Under the pieces are notes generated by a model, which had not been told where the DNA came from, made no database searches, and saw nothing but the letters and a program-made list of their open reading frames with translations. A program made the translations under genes and the position numbers. This document shows positions 1-8,469 of a DNA stretch of 64,000 nt, one piece after another. This DNA is from an uncultured Flavobacteriales bacterium (GTDB lineage Bacteria > Bacteroidota > Bacteroidia > Flavobacteriales_D > Parvicellaceae): positions 806,001 to 870,000 of the forward strand of contig CALSRM010000003.1 in NCBI GenBank assembly GCA_943788755.1, in the 5' to 3' direction. The number at the start of each line of letters is the position of its first letter. Position 1 is the first letter of the stretch.

Positions 1-145
1 TAAATTTTGATTTTTAACGTAGTGAAATAGAATATTAGACTCTGATAATCATAAACTTGTAAGTGTTCTAAAATTCTCCAAAAAGTTTGAACTATCACTA
101 GCAATCTCCATTAATACCGTCCAATACCTTGATTTATAGTATTGA

Positions 146-487
146 AGTAGTGCCGCCAGTATTTGTACCTCTACGAAGGCACAGGATCATAATTCAACGC
201 GATCGAATAGAGCCAATATAAATGAGGGAGGAGGTCAAGGTCAAAGTATATTGCAACAGCCAAACAGCAAATTATCAATCTACCCCAGCCCAACATCCGA
301 CCAAATAACCATAGATATAAAGGGTTATAGCGGAGGTGTTAATGTTGCTGTGTACGACGTACAAGGAAGGTTATTAGAAACCACCCCAAACACCATTGTA
401 TCTCTTAAAAAACACGCCAAGGGAATCTATGTTCTTAAGGTAAGTTATAGCGATGTAAATGAAATGGTTAGGGTAGTGAGGGAGTAA
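146..487 (+). pseudogene. Remnant of a T9SS-exported protein (C-terminal sorting domain only)
   Basis: The frame is open from position 146, just after a stop, to the stop at 485-487. The only start-like codon before the conserved part is a TTG at 251. The translated end is a typical type A T9SS sorting domain: a YPSPTSDQITI block, a turn VYDVQGRLL, and a final KGIYVLKVSYSD segment. Before it come HNSTRSNRANI and a Gly/Gln-rich stretch, of the kind seen just ahead of such domains. There is no signal peptide and no cargo domain, so this is the 3' end of a gene whose 5' part was lost or lies in another frame. A short genuine protein is unlikely, since a sorting domain without a signal peptide has no obvious use. 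Confidence 0.55.
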
Positions 488-832
488 TTGTTTTTTAAAT
501 ATCGTATTTAGAGAACATTATTTTATTAATGTCAATTTCTTAATCGCTATTAGTTGCAAATGTTGTTCATCTAGATCGAACAGTTCTGCTTTTCTGTTTC
601 ATTAAATTGATTGGGAAACATTATTTCCAATTGTTGATTTCTTCTAGCTCCAAAACCGTAATCAAACTTTGGTCAAATTTTGCTAAACAAGATTTGAGCA
701 AAGTATTTCCGGATCCAATAGTTAGGTGACCAGTGGGTGACGCATATATTGCTTGTGAATTGCTACATGGTTTAATTATTAGCATGTAACATGCTAATAA
801 TGTTAGGTGTTAAAATAATCGCAATAAAAACA
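488..832. other. Intergenic region without a gene
   Basis: No convincing coding frame is seen in this AT-rich stretch. Its only structured feature is the inverted repeat at 775-801, listed separately, shortly before the predicted promoter of the next gene. Confidence 0.5.
775..801. repeat. Perfect 11-bp inverted repeat with 5-nt spacer
   Basis: ATTATTAGCAT at 775-785 is the exact reverse complement of ATGCTAATAAT at 791-801, with spacer GTAAC. It lies about 30 bp upstream of the predicted -33 element of the lipoprotein gene, a position suited to a dimeric transcription factor. It has no T-tract and so is not a terminator. The operator role is inference. Confidence 0.5.
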
Positions 833-862
833 TTGCAAATGTTATTTATAGTATTATTTTTG
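833..862 (+). promoter_or_regulatory. Bacteroidota-type promoter (TTG-N19-TATTTTTG)
   Basis: TTG at 833-835 and TATTTTTG at 855-862 are spaced 19 nt apart and match the known Bacteroidota -33/-7 consensus (TTTG / TAnnTTTG). The start codon of the lipoprotein gene follows 20 nt later, leaving a short leader. Confidence 0.55.
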
Positions 863-882
863 ACGAAAATTAAAAAAAAGTT

Positions 883-1848
883 ATGAAAAAGAAAATTTTC
901 TCGACTATGGCAATTGCTGCAATAGTTTTTACAGCATGTAAAAAAGAAGAGCCTGCAACTGTAGAGTTGGAAGAGGCGGTTATTACCGGTAATGTTTGGG
1001 CTGATTTAGATCAGACTAATGATATTCAAAATGGAGTATACATTGAGGGGTTAAATCCTGAGGGTGTTAGCGGAATGCAAGTTTCTGTTGAAATCGATAC
1101 TAGGGATTTAGATCACAGTCCAGATAATACTTATGACTATGAAGTAAGAACGTTTACTGCAGTTACAAATGCAGCTGGAGACTATACGTTAACACTTCCA
1201 GCTCCGGATAAGGCTTTTAATCTTTCGGTGAATATCAAATTTCAAGATATCTACACAACTAAAACTATTTTAGCTGAAGACGGATCAACCCTTTCGGAAG
1301 CAGTTGAAGTAACATTGGGCGATAAGTCAGCTTTAATTTATGCAGGTGCAACTGTTGCTCTAAAGAACGAAGCTTCTGTTAGTACTGTAAACACAAATGC
1401 TGAGAATTACGGAACGGCAACACTAAGAGGTAATATCTATGCTGACTGGAATCAAGGGGTTTTTGCAGATTGTAATACGCCTTACCCATGTCAAGAGTTA
1501 TGTGATGTTTCTTCTCCATTTTCGGGATTAACGTTAATGTGGGCTTATTATGATGGACCGCATGGTGAAGGAGAAAACATCTGGAGTCCGGTTACATTAG
1601 CTTCTGATGGTTCTTATGAAATTGTGGTTACTACAGAAGGTGTTGGTGAATCTGCTGTTGGAATTAACTTTGGCTTTGCTGATTTTATATCCACTAGAAA
1701 TGGAACGAACGTTGCTCAAACTGCAGATTCTACTTATAACTGTATCTGGAAAATAGGCGGTTTTGAGGGAGAAAGCTACGGTCCACTTGAGTCAGGAGAT
1801 ATCAAAATTTATGATGTTGACTACTCTATCTTTTACCAAGACCTTTAA
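883..1848 (+). CDS. Secreted lipoprotein, unknown function
   Basis: 321-residue protein. It begins with a short basic segment and a hydrophobic stretch ending in a lipobox (FTAC, Cys at about residue 19) followed by KKEE, so it should be lipidated and exported. The mature part seems to hold two related beta-rich segments: ITGNVWADLDQTND at about residues 35-48 and LRGNIYADWNQG at about 182-193. These resemble carboxypeptidase-regulatory or SdrD-B-like folds that start with 'G.V..D.N'. Acidic DxDxN-like stretches could bind calcium, which is inference. The next gene starts 50 bp downstream on the same strand and encodes an outer-membrane barrel, so the two are probably co-transcribed. No enzymatic motif was recognised. 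Confidence 0.7.
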   Translation: MKKKIFSTMAIAAIVFTACKKEEPATVELEEAVITGNVWADLDQTNDIQNGVYIEGLNPEGVSGMQVSVEIDTRDLDHSPDNTYDYEVRTFTAVTNAAGDYTLTLPAPDKAFNLSVNIKFQDIYTTKTILAEDGSTLSEAVEVTLGDKSALIYAGATVALKNEASVSTVNTNAENYGTATLRGNIYADWNQGVFADCNTPYPCQELCDVSSPFSGLTLMWAYYDGPHGEGENIWSPVTLASDGSYEIVVTTEGVGESAVGINFGFADFISTRNGTNVAQTADSTYNCIWKIGGFEGESYGPLESGDIKIYDVDYSIFYQDL

Positions 1849-1898
1849 TCGTTTAAGTTTTACGATTTAGATTAGTACAAATTAAAACGACTTAAAAG

Positions 1899-2825
1899 AT
1901 GAAAAAAATATTAATTATTGCCTTAGGTTTAGGTTTTGCCAGTTTGGTAAACGCCCAAACCGATGAGCAAACAGAAGAAAAAAACGTTAATCAGGGTAAT
2001 GCCCAAATTAACAATCAGATACAAAACAAAAATGGCGTAGATATTATGCCTGTTAAAGGGGAATTTGCCATTGGATTGGGAACAAACTTATCCACATTAT
2101 CAGGATTTGTTGGGAATATGTTCGGATTTACTGCAAGCAATAATTTAGGTAATAGTACCTATCTAACGAACCCTGCTTTCAATGCCGTTGCTATTTTTGG
2201 AAAATATATGACTTCGGATAATACTGCTATTAGAGGAAGTTTTCATATAATGGGAAGTGACCATGTTGAAAAATTTAACACTTTTGATGATTTGGTGAAT
2301 AGCCCAGATTCTTTAGTTAAAGATTCTAGAAGAGAGAATACTTCTTCACATCATATTTCTCTTGGTTTGGAATGGAGAAGAGGCTCATCTAGAGTACGAG
2401 GGTTTTATGGTGGAGATGCTATTTTATCTTGGTCTAATGCTCACAACCATTACAACTATGGTAATGCTATAACAGCTACAAATGTCGCTCCGACTTCATC
2501 TGTTGGTTTTTGGAATGCTGATCACGGGAGAGTTACAGAAGAGAGATTCGGTTCTGCTTTTGGGATAGGTGTTCGTGGATTTGTTGGAGTAGAGTACTTT
2601 GTTGCTCCTAAAATCTGTGTTGGAACAGAATTTGGTTGGTCAGCTATGATTAGTAACACGAGTAAATCAAAAACAACATATGAGGAATATGACTCGTTTT
2701 TGGATAATGGCGACGGGACCGTTGGAGGAGTTAGAACCACAACTATCGAAAGTTTGGGTTCTAGAACATTATCTACATCTATAGATAATTTTAATTCGCA
2801 GTTTTATTTCCACTTCTACTTCTAG
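1899..2825 (+). CDS. Outer-membrane beta-barrel protein
   Basis: 308 residues with a clear signal peptide (MKKILIIALGLGFASLVNAQ, cleavage after NA-Q). A Gln/Asn-rich linker (about 20-48) follows, then a long region of alternating hydrophobic residues with many Gly and aromatic residues, ending in FNSQFYFHFYF. That terminal aromatic beta-strand is typical of proteins inserted by the BAM complex. It resembles the OMP_b-brl type of barrel common in Bacteroidota. Its place 50 bp behind a lipoprotein gene and in front of a terminator suggests a two-gene operon acting together at the outer membrane. The transported substrate, if any, cannot be told. Confidence 0.7.
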   Translation: MKKILIIALGLGFASLVNAQTDEQTEEKNVNQGNAQINNQIQNKNGVDIMPVKGEFAIGLGTNLSTLSGFVGNMFGFTASNNLGNSTYLTNPAFNAVAIFGKYMTSDNTAIRGSFHIMGSDHVEKFNTFDDLVNSPDSLVKDSRRENTSSHHISLGLEWRRGSSRVRGFYGGDAILSWSNAHNHYNYGNAITATNVAPTSSVGFWNADHGRVTEERFGSAFGIGVRGFVGVEYFVAPKICVGTEFGWSAMISNTSKSKTTYEEYDSFLDNGDGTVGGVRTTTIESLGSRTLSTSIDNFNSQFYFHFYF

Positions 2826-2849
2826 TAGCAACTGGATTATCAATATTGA

Positions 2850-2881
2850 CCCGTCTCGGCTTTGCTGAGACGGGTTTTTTT
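2850..2881 (+). terminator. Rho-independent terminator
   Basis: CCCGTCTCGGC and GCTGAGACGGG form an 11-bp GC-rich stem (one G-T pair) with a 3-nt loop, followed by a run of eight T. It sits 25 bp after the stop of the barrel gene. Confidence 0.9.
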
Positions 2882-3056
2882 GTTCTGCTTACTCTCTTAA
2901 TCATTAGTTAGGTTCGCCTCCAAAGCGCAAGTAATAAGGATAATTGTTAACGAATAAATAAGGGAAAATTCCATGTTTATTTTAAAATAATTTGCACCAA
3001 TTATACGATTGTCAAGACTGCAATATTTATTTAACGATTCTTTCTTATTGTTTTTA

Positions 3057-4028
3057 TTAGCGGAAGTATTTTTTTAATTGCAAAAAATGTTTCTCGTATA
3101 GATGATAAGACAATGAAGCTATTAATATCAAAATAAGCAATTCCAAAACAATAGCAATCAACAAATTACTTTGGTCAATATATTTTAGGCCAAATGTAAT
3201 CACAAAGCCACTGTAAACATAAAGTCCGTAGGTGTACACACCTAGTTTTTCCATGATTGAAACGAACTTTAAATTTTGATTTTTCTTTGTGCTAAAGAAT
3301 TTTAAAGTGAGTAATATAAGTATCCCAAAGTCGATAGAAACAAGTAAGTTAAATAATGTGTCGTTTGAGCTTACAGCAAATACTAAAAGGGACGTAACAA
3401 TGAATAAAACAAGAGCAGATTTTAATGTATAAGTTTTATATTTAAAATACCAAGCCGCAGCCATGCCACTAAGGAAATTAGCAAAATGCGGAAAAATTTT
3501 CCCAAAAGTTGTTAATTCAAAATGATCAATTAAATTCATGTAACAACAGTAGATAACTAGCATTAGTAATAGAGGTATTAAGAAGTACTTTTTATACAAC
3601 GGACTAAGCAATAAAAAAAACAAATAGAATTGCTCCTCAACAGCAATTGACCATAAGAATTTTAAGGAAAATAGATGGTCACTGTTATCATAATTTGAGA
3701 GAAAAAAATAATACAAGTACTTTTTTTCAGGCAAAGTGATATCCATCCCCATGGATTTTGATAAGATTGGAAGAAGAAAAAAAGAAAAAAGTAGTACTAA
3801 GTAATACAATGGGAAAATTCGTAACATCCTCCGCATAAAGAAATTAGTTTTCGAAAACCTCCCAGTTTTATCAATCTCTGTTAACGACAAATAGGTTAGT
3901 AAAAAACTAGACAAAATGAAAAAGAAAGAAACTACCTTATAACCATAATATTCTACCCCTACAGTATGACAGATAAATAGTAGTAAAAATCCGACAAAAC
4001 GCAAACTATCTAGACCATGAAGTTTCAT
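3057..4028 (-). CDS. Acyltransferase family 3 (OafA/YrhL-like) membrane protein
   Basis: Integral membrane O-acyltransferase of the Acyl_transf_3 family, which transfers acyl (often acetyl) groups to cell-surface glycans. The signature N-terminus LDSLRFVGFLLLFICHTVG carries the family His in the first membrane helix. Also seen are FFMRRMLRIFPLYYLVLL (the RxxR-like motif) and LWSIAVEEQFYLFF (the 'WSLxVExxFYL' motif). About ten hydrophobic segments follow. I take the ATG at 4028 as the start because the upstream codons only add a basic tail before the family start. It stands alone between a terminator region and a gene-free stretch, so its glycan target is unknown. At about 323 residues it is normal for a single-domain member. 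Confidence 0.85.
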   Translation of the reverse strand: MKLHGLDSLRFVGFLLLFICHTVGVEYYGYKVVSFFFILSSFLLTYLSLTEIDKTGRFSKTNFFMRRMLRIFPLYYLVLLFSFFLLPILSKSMGMDITLPEKKYLYYFFLSNYDNSDHLFSLKFLWSIAVEEQFYLFFLLLSPLYKKYFLIPLLLMLVIYCCYMNLIDHFELTTFGKIFPHFANFLSGMAAAWYFKYKTYTLKSALVLFIVTSLLVFAVSSNDTLFNLLVSIDFGILILLTLKFFSTKKNQNLKFVSIMEKLGVYTYGLYVYSGFVITFGLKYIDQSNLLIAIVLELLILILIASLSYHLYEKHFLQLKKYFR

Positions 4029-4079
4029 TGAGTAAATTATTTTTGCTAAACCGAGTTTTATGCAGTTGTTTAATAGCAC

Positions 4080-4642
4080 TAAACTAATGAAATTTTGAAG
4101 ATGATTCTATTTACTCTAAAAAAATTAGAGATGGTAAAAACGGGGAGATTTTACATCTTTCTTATTCCTACTAATAGTTTTTAACGGTTTAAATTTTTTG
4201 TTAGTGGTGTTTTTGAATAGTTTTTTTTACAATTAATAGGGCCTGGAGATACAGCCCCTAATTATATTCTGTACCTATCTTTAAACGTGTTAAACAGCTA
4301 CCCTGCTTTCCCTCCCTCTTTGTTGCCTTTAATTTTCCTGCATCCAACTCACAATGTAAGCCTAAAATTCATCCAAAATTTACAGGTTGATGTGAATGGC
4401 TTATCTGCAAAAAAAGGGGATATATTTCATCAAACTTTGAAAGTTATTTAGGTTAAAAGCTGTTTTAACACGATTAGAATTTTCTGTTTTAAGATTATTC
4501 AATAACCCCTGGAAAAGTAAAATGATTATTAGATTGATAAAGAATTTGTTTAGTCTACAGGTGAGTGTAACCGACATTTTTCTTTTCTTCCATAACGCTT
4601 TTTAGTGTAACGCTATTTCAGGACTAGACAACAGATAATAAA
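4080..4642. other. Gene-free region
   Basis: Stop codons are frequent in all frames and I see no convincing coding sequence, tRNA or array. It holds only the spacer between the divergently read-out acyltransferase gene start and the downstream end of the Calx-beta gene. A degraded gene cannot be excluded. Confidence 0.5.
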
Positions 4643-4670
4643 AAAAGCTTGTCCCAAAGGACAAGCTTTT
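4643..4670 (-). terminator. Rho-independent terminator of the Calx-beta gene
   Basis: AAAAGCTTGTCC and GGACAAGCTTTT are perfectly complementary around a 4-nt loop. Read on the minus strand the hairpin ends in a T-run and lies about 20 bp after the stop codon at 4692. Confidence 0.85.
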
Positions 4671-4691
4671 ATGTATACATAATTACGTTGC

Positions 4692-5999
4692 CTATTCAAT
4701 AATCAGCTTTTTAGAAATTCTATCAGATTCATTAAACAATGTAACAATGTAAGTTCCTTTGCTTACATCCGTTAGGTTAATCACACCGTTTGTGGGTAAC
4801 GTATTTTTGTGCACCACCTGTCCAATAATATTCGAAATTTCAATTTTTATATTTGGATCATTTATTCCTTTAAAGGCAATGCTTCCATTGGATGTTGGAT
4901 TGGGAAACATAACAATTGATTCCAAGCTATTTTCAACGAGGCTAGTAGGTTCATTATCTGTAATAATAATTGTGGCTGTTGCATTTGAGCCAATTGTTGC
5001 TCCATTTGTTGGGTTTTGTAAGGTCAAAACGATGTTTTCGTCTCCTTCTACAATTGCATCATCAATAATTCCTAAAAAAACTGCTTGTGCTGTGGAAGAT
5101 CCTCCTGGGAAAGTTACAGTAGTTGGAGAGGTATAGGTAAAATCTCCACCAATTGTTGCGGTTGCCGAGCTTAATACAACATCAACTGAAGTTGCATTGC
5201 CATTTTCACTTAATATGGCAACATTTACAGTAACCGTTCCTACGTTTTCATTTACCGTTACAGATGCAAGATCAAAAGTAATTACCGGATTGGGTGATAC
5301 ATCATTATCCGTTATAGAAATAGTATAAGAGCTATTTCCTCCTAACAGCGTTCCACTAGTGGGATTTTCTAAATTCAAAACGATGTTCTCGAGCAGTTCA
5401 TCATCTCCATCATCAATAATAGTAAAAGTAACTGTTTGCGAAGCAGTAGAACCTGCAGGAAAAGTAACTGTAGTTGGTGATGTATAAATAAAATCGAGCC
5501 CATTTGTTGCAGTTGATGTTCCTAAAACCACTTCAACACTTGTTGCAGAAACAGGTGCATCAGAGATATTCACAGTTGCTGTAACTGTTCCGGCACTTTC
5601 GTCCACAGTTATTGCAGATTCAGCAAAATTAACGGTTGTGTTTGGACCTGTTATCAAAACAGCATCCGCTGAGAACATGACTCCATCTACGTCATTCGAA
5701 ACTTGCGAATTTAGCAATTGACCTTCATATAGCCATCCTGCACCGAAATCAAAAGTTGCCCAAAGTAAATTGTCGTTTACGATAGTTAAAGTACCAGAAA
5801 CGGGGGACAAAGTTTGTGTCCCATCAGTTAAAACGAATGTGCTGGTGGAAGCTTGCAGAAAATTCCCATTGTCCGTGGAAATTGTAATTGGTAAAACGTC
5901 ATTAAGTTGAACTTCTCCAGGCGTTGTGGACGTAATCGTTTGACCAAGTATATTCAGGCCAAAGACACAAATTACTATTGAGGTAATTATTTTTTTCAT
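4692..5999 (-). CDS. Calx-beta domain surface protein with T9SS sorting domain
   Basis: 435 residues. A signal peptide (MKKIITSIVICVFGLNILGQ) is followed by about 100 residues of unclassified beta-rich sequence. Then come two Calx-beta repeats (about 128-235 and 240-347), each with the pattern 'VTVNENVGTVTV ... TPTTVTFPAGS ... DD...E..ENI.LTL.NPT.G..G....I.ITDN'. The acidic DD/E clusters are the calcium sites of this family. The C-terminus (about 360-435) is a type A T9SS sorting domain: VMFPNPTSNGSIAF, IIGQVVHK, KGTYIVTLFNESDRISKKLIIE. The protein should therefore be exported by T9SS and attached to the surface or released. An adhesive role is inferred from the fold. Confidence 0.85.
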   Translation of the reverse strand: MKKIITSIVICVFGLNILGQTITSTTPGEVQLNDVLPITISTDNGNFLQASTSTFVLTDGTQTLSPVSGTLTIVNDNLLWATFDFGAGWLYEGQLLNSQVSNDVDGVMFSADAVLITGPNTTVNFAESAITVDESAGTVTATVNISDAPVSATSVEVVLGTSTATNGLDFIYTSPTTVTFPAGSTASQTVTFTIIDDGDDELLENIVLNLENPTSGTLLGGNSSYTISITDNDVSPNPVITFDLASVTVNENVGTVTVNVAILSENGNATSVDVVLSSATATIGGDFTYTSPTTVTFPGGSSTAQAVFLGIIDDAIVEGDENIVLTLQNPTNGATIGSNATATIIITDNEPTSLVENSLESIVMFPNPTSNGSIAFKGINDPNIKIEISNIIGQVVHKNTLPTNGVINLTDVSKGTYIVTLFNESDRISKKLIIE

Positions 6000-6113
6000 A
6001 AACTATTAGTTTTAATAAAAAATTTTAACGAGTAAATCTAATAAATAAATAAAAGAATTCCTACATAAATGTGAGCTTAACTGATAGAAAATCAGTAAAA
6101 AAGGGAATTTAAT

Positions 6114-8051
6114 CTACCTATTGGTTAATTTATTCATAAAATCAATTCTCAATTCATCTTCGTAGCATGCTCCAGACAGTCTGGCACTTACCGAAATCTC
6201 ATAAAGTAAATCCTCGTTATTTTTGTTTCGAAGTAAATAATTTTCAAAATTTGGCTCAGTATGTATTTCAATAAGAGAGTTAAATTTCTCCTTTCCAATA
6301 GCTATAATATATAACCTATAGTTTTTCGGTTCTATTTCCATTCTAATTTTGAGAATTGTGTTCAATGCTTCATCGACATTACCCATATTCAAGTTTAAGG
6401 CACTATAATTCATTAAAGTTTCAACATAACTAGGATTGATACTCAATGCCTTTTTATATTGTTCTTTTGCTAGTTCGTATTTTCCTAATGCATAATAACA
6501 GCTACCCAAATTATTTATAACATGGACATGATTTGGATTATGCAGTATAGCGTGGTTGTATTTTTCTAAAGCTTGTGCATAATTTTGTGTTCCATATAAG
6601 ATGTTCGCCTTTTTCCAAGCGATTGGAGTGGATACAGCATCGATTGTATAAAATGTTTCATTTATTTTCATCAAATCAAGTGGGTTTTTAAACATCTTGT
6701 AATCAAAGTATAACCTCTCATTTCTAATCTTAATAGATGCGACAATAATAATCCCAACTGTGGTTATTAAAGCTCCTGTTTTTAATACAACTTGTTGAGT
6801 CCTCGATATTGCCTTGGACGTATTAAATAATCCAGGTAGCAAAAACAAGAATAGCGGAATTAATAACTCTACTTTTTCCAATGGGAAGGAAAAGTTGGCA
6901 ATAAAAATAAACGCCAAAGCGCCAAACAAAAATGCACCCTTAACATTTGGGTGTATGTTAGATTTAAACATTTGCACAATGCCAACAATAAAAAAGGTAA
7001 TTAATAAAATAACCCCTAACGCCCCATTCTCCACCCCGAAATGAATAAATTCATTGTGAGCTCTCTGAAAAAAGATAATACTATTCTCGGCTTTTGTATG
7101 AATTAGTGGAGTTTGGAGTATTTCTATTTTCCAATTTCCGGATCCATGGCCCAAAACAACCTTTTCTTTCCATAATTCAATTGAGTTAGTCCAAATTCGA
7201 ATTCTCTCGTTGCCGCTTCCATGGCTTGTCGTAATTAATTCTCCTATAACAGGGATTTTATTCCTTATATGGCTGGGGATCATTACAATAACTATCCCCC
7301 CTAAAATTAGCATCCCCAATAACCCAAATGACGCTACTCTCAATTTTTTATGTACTTTCTTTAGCGAATAAAGGATTATCCCTATCGGATATATGCCAAA
7401 GAGAATAATGAAAACCGCTCGAGACATTAGCAAAACAGCAGTAATGTAAATTAATATAATTAGTGTAAAATAAAATGCTTTTAATGATCTTGATTTTGCA
7501 TAAATTACTCCCGCAAAAATTAGCGGAATTAGGAGGGTTATAAATTGAGAATATTGATTTCTATGCCCAAAGGTGAATCTATAATTATAGGATGTTTGAT
7601 GATTGTAATCACCATACAATTGAGTCAATCCTATACTAATAAGTGTATACAGGATAATCGGTAAAATAGAAAAGCTGACCACTTTTGCTATGGTTCCATA
7701 AAATGACTTTAAATTAGTGTTACAACGAACAACAGTAATAACCACTAATGGCGATAGTATGAAAGGAGTGGCCCTAACAACAGAGTCCCAAAAGTTATAT
7801 GACCAGTAACATTGGATTAGATAATTGAGTACGAACAAAAACCAGATGCTCATCCCGATTGACCAAGGAATTTTTTTTTTCCAACTAAATATGGCTAAAA
7901 CGAGCATAAAGGTGCCAATTGCGATCCATTTCGGTGTGTTTGAATAATTCTGAATAAATGGGTAATAGAGATAAATTAGAGTACTGAACAATAATACAAG
8001 GATTATCTTGGGGGATATTGTTTTTAGGTTAACCTCACTATTTTTTGTCAT
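6114..8051 (-). CDS. O-antigen ligase/polymerase-like membrane protein with C-terminal TPRs
   Basis: 645 residues. The first about 430 are hydrophobic with roughly 12 membrane helices. The central periplasmic loop contains GSGNERIRIWTNSIELW, GHGSGNW and FQRAHNEFIHFGVENGALG, which are the hallmarks of the Wzy_C family (O-antigen ligase WaaL and related polymerases). The C-terminus (about 480-590) has two to three TPR units with the typical A..P spacing, such as YALGKYELAKEQYKKALSINP. Wzy_C-TPR fusions are common in Bacteroidota and act in surface polysaccharide ligation or protein O-glycosylation; which one cannot be told. No polysaccharide genes flank it. Start ATG at 8051 precedes a Lys/Asn-rich cytoplasmic tail. 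Confidence 0.8.
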   Translation of the reverse strand: MTKNSEVNLKTISPKIILVLLFSTLIYLYYPFIQNYSNTPKWIAIGTFMLVLAIFSWKKKIPWSIGMSIWFLFVLNYLIQCYWSYNFWDSVVRATPFILSPLVVITVVRCNTNLKSFYGTIAKVVSFSILPIILYTLISIGLTQLYGDYNHQTSYNYRFTFGHRNQYSQFITLLIPLIFAGVIYAKSRSLKAFYFTLIILIYITAVLLMSRAVFIILFGIYPIGIILYSLKKVHKKLRVASFGLLGMLILGGIVIVMIPSHIRNKIPVIGELITTSHGSGNERIRIWTNSIELWKEKVVLGHGSGNWKIEILQTPLIHTKAENSIIFFQRAHNEFIHFGVENGALGVILLITFFIVGIVQMFKSNIHPNVKGAFLFGALAFIFIANFSFPLEKVELLIPLFLFLLPGLFNTSKAISRTQQVVLKTGALITTVGIIIVASIKIRNERLYFDYKMFKNPLDLMKINETFYTIDAVSTPIAWKKANILYGTQNYAQALEKYNHAILHNPNHVHVINNLGSCYYALGKYELAKEQYKKALSINPSYVETLMNYSALNLNMGNVDEALNTILKIRMEIEPKNYRLYIIAIGKEKFNSLIEIHTEPNFENYLLRNKNNEDLLYEISVSARLSGACYEDELRIDFMNKLTNR

Positions 8052-8469
8052 GGCTTAATTATGGTTATGGATTTTAGCCATTGTAGAACTCAATCTTCGC
8101 TAGCTAAAGATCGCTGTATTTTCTATAATACGAACAAGCTCATAAAGTTATGAATAAAGTTACAAAAAAGAACGGTTAGTTAAACACCAAGCCAAATGGA
8201 GTTCCAAAACAGAAGACTTATAAGAGAAATAAACAAAACAAACATCCGAAACAGCAGCAAGCAGTCATGACTAAACCAGAAAATAGGAGTTAGCCAAAAC
8301 CTAATGACTTAAAGATAGTTATTAAATTCCCAATAGATTGGCAGATCGAAGGCAGAGTGAAACATGAAGCACAATAAAGTCAAGGCTTACTTTACCGTTC
8401 ATCAATTTGGTTTTGATTTTTTACCGATTTATCTGTACATTTTACCTCTAAACCTTAAAACCAATTTTT
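8052..8469. other. Divergent intergenic region
   Basis: Lies between two divergent genes, so it should carry both promoters. I see no close TAnnTTTG match and no coding frame. An A-rich, purine-rich stretch occupies about 8150-8300. Confidence 0.4.
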
